Shown here piece after piece: positions 61,682 to 62,000 of a DNA stretch of 62,000 nt; the stretch's first letter is position 1; every line of letters starts with the position of its first letter. This DNA comes from Chrysomallon squamiferum. Its lineage: Eukaryota > Mollusca > Gastropoda > Neomphalida > Peltospiridae. The stretch lies in assembly GCA_012295275.1 (NCBI GenBank), contig CM022671.1, forward strand, positions 22,072,822 through 22,134,821. The letters are read 5' to 3'. The notes beneath the pieces were generated by a model that searched no databases, was not told the DNA's origin, and saw only the letters and a program-made list of their open reading frames with translations. The translations under genes and the position numbers were made by a program.

Positions 61682-62000
61682 TGTTTTTGAACACTACGAA
61701 CAATTTGTTCGACAACTATTAAACATTAATATTTCGAGCTTTAATTTAAAAAAAAAAAAAAAAATAAATAAAATTAAAAAGTCTCTGCCATTTCAGTTTT
61801 TGCTTGCATAAATATACCGAAAACGTTATCATTCGGTTTCGTGATACAATATCAAATTATTTTATGTGAATGTAAATGTGATTCAGTTATTAGTTATCAA
61901 TACACCACGAACAATATTATTTGTAATATTTGTTCATAATAATAATATTCAGAATTAGAGTTAGTACTTTTATGAGTTAGTGTTATGAGTCTTGAAATGT

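Larger units (their letters stand above)
58019..62000. other. ACAD10 3' flank and intergenic DNA
   Basis: No coding exon is supported. A candidate ACAD10 polyadenylation signal AATAAA is at 58790-58795, giving a 3' untranslated region of about 0.8 kb. Beyond it are (TA)n at 58157-58181 and 59236-59270, poly-T at 59338-59359, an (AAT)n(ATT)n palindrome at 59987-60053, poly-A at 60310-60343 and an A-rich block at 60609-60720. Two heat-shock-element-like blocks lie at 60929 and 61664. Toward the right edge the DNA is AT-rich without recognised signals. Confidence 0.65.

Overview
The window is nuclear DNA of an animal. Genes are split by many GT-AG introns, the background is very AT-rich, and intergenic DNA is crowded with microsatellites ((CT)n, (GA)n, (AAT)n, (TA)n, poly-A/T). 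Gene content and compact introns fit an invertebrate, possibly a lophotrochozoan such as a mollusc; that lineage call is a low-confidence impression. I saw no prokaryotic features, no tRNA or rRNA gene, and no transposon open reading frame.

Three protein-coding loci are supported. (1) Positions 8128-8344, minus strand: first coding exon of a membrane-anchored short-chain dehydrogenase/reductase resembling retinol dehydrogenases. Its other exons are not visible and probably lie beyond the left edge. (2) Positions 15191-44322, minus strand: an essentially complete CENP-E (kinesin-7) gene. I traced 57 coding exons with consistent splice sites and phases, predicting about 2,374 residues: N-terminal motor, neck with PP1-type motifs, long coiled-coil stalk, and a tail ending in the CaaX box CKTQ. 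(3) Positions 46442-58018, plus strand: a complete ACAD10-type gene of 21 coding exons and about 1,056 residues, made of a HAD-like domain, an aminoglycoside-phosphotransferase-like kinase and an acyl-CoA dehydrogenase. It ends in SKL, a peroxisomal targeting signal. Genes 2 and 3 are divergent, with about 2.1 kb between start codons.

Layout: 1-8127 has no coding sequence I can support beyond microsatellites and short repeats; 8128-8411 is the dehydrogenase exon and its ACGT-rich promoter; 8412-15190 is intergenic and CENP-E 3' flank, with two identical DR1 nuclear-receptor-type sites; 15191-44644 is CENP-E; 44645-46441 is the divergent intergenic region; 46442-58018 is ACAD10; 58019-62000 is 3' flank and intergenic DNA with two heat-shock-element-like blocks.

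The most novel observation is in the CENP-E stalk. One 895-nt exon encodes 18 tandem 14-residue units, most carrying a TQT core, the signature of dynein light chain LC8 (DYNLL) binding sites. It looks like a multivalent LC8 scaffold in a kinetochore kinesin, which I do not know from vertebrate CENP-E. The rest of the stalk is built from 123/126-nt phase-0 exons, 126 nt being exactly six heptads, and includes a recent tandem four-exon duplication.

Three single-base frame breaks occur (two in CENP-E, one in ACAD10). Because all splice sites and flanking codons are intact, I read them as probable sequence errors or rare alleles rather than gene death, but this is unproven.
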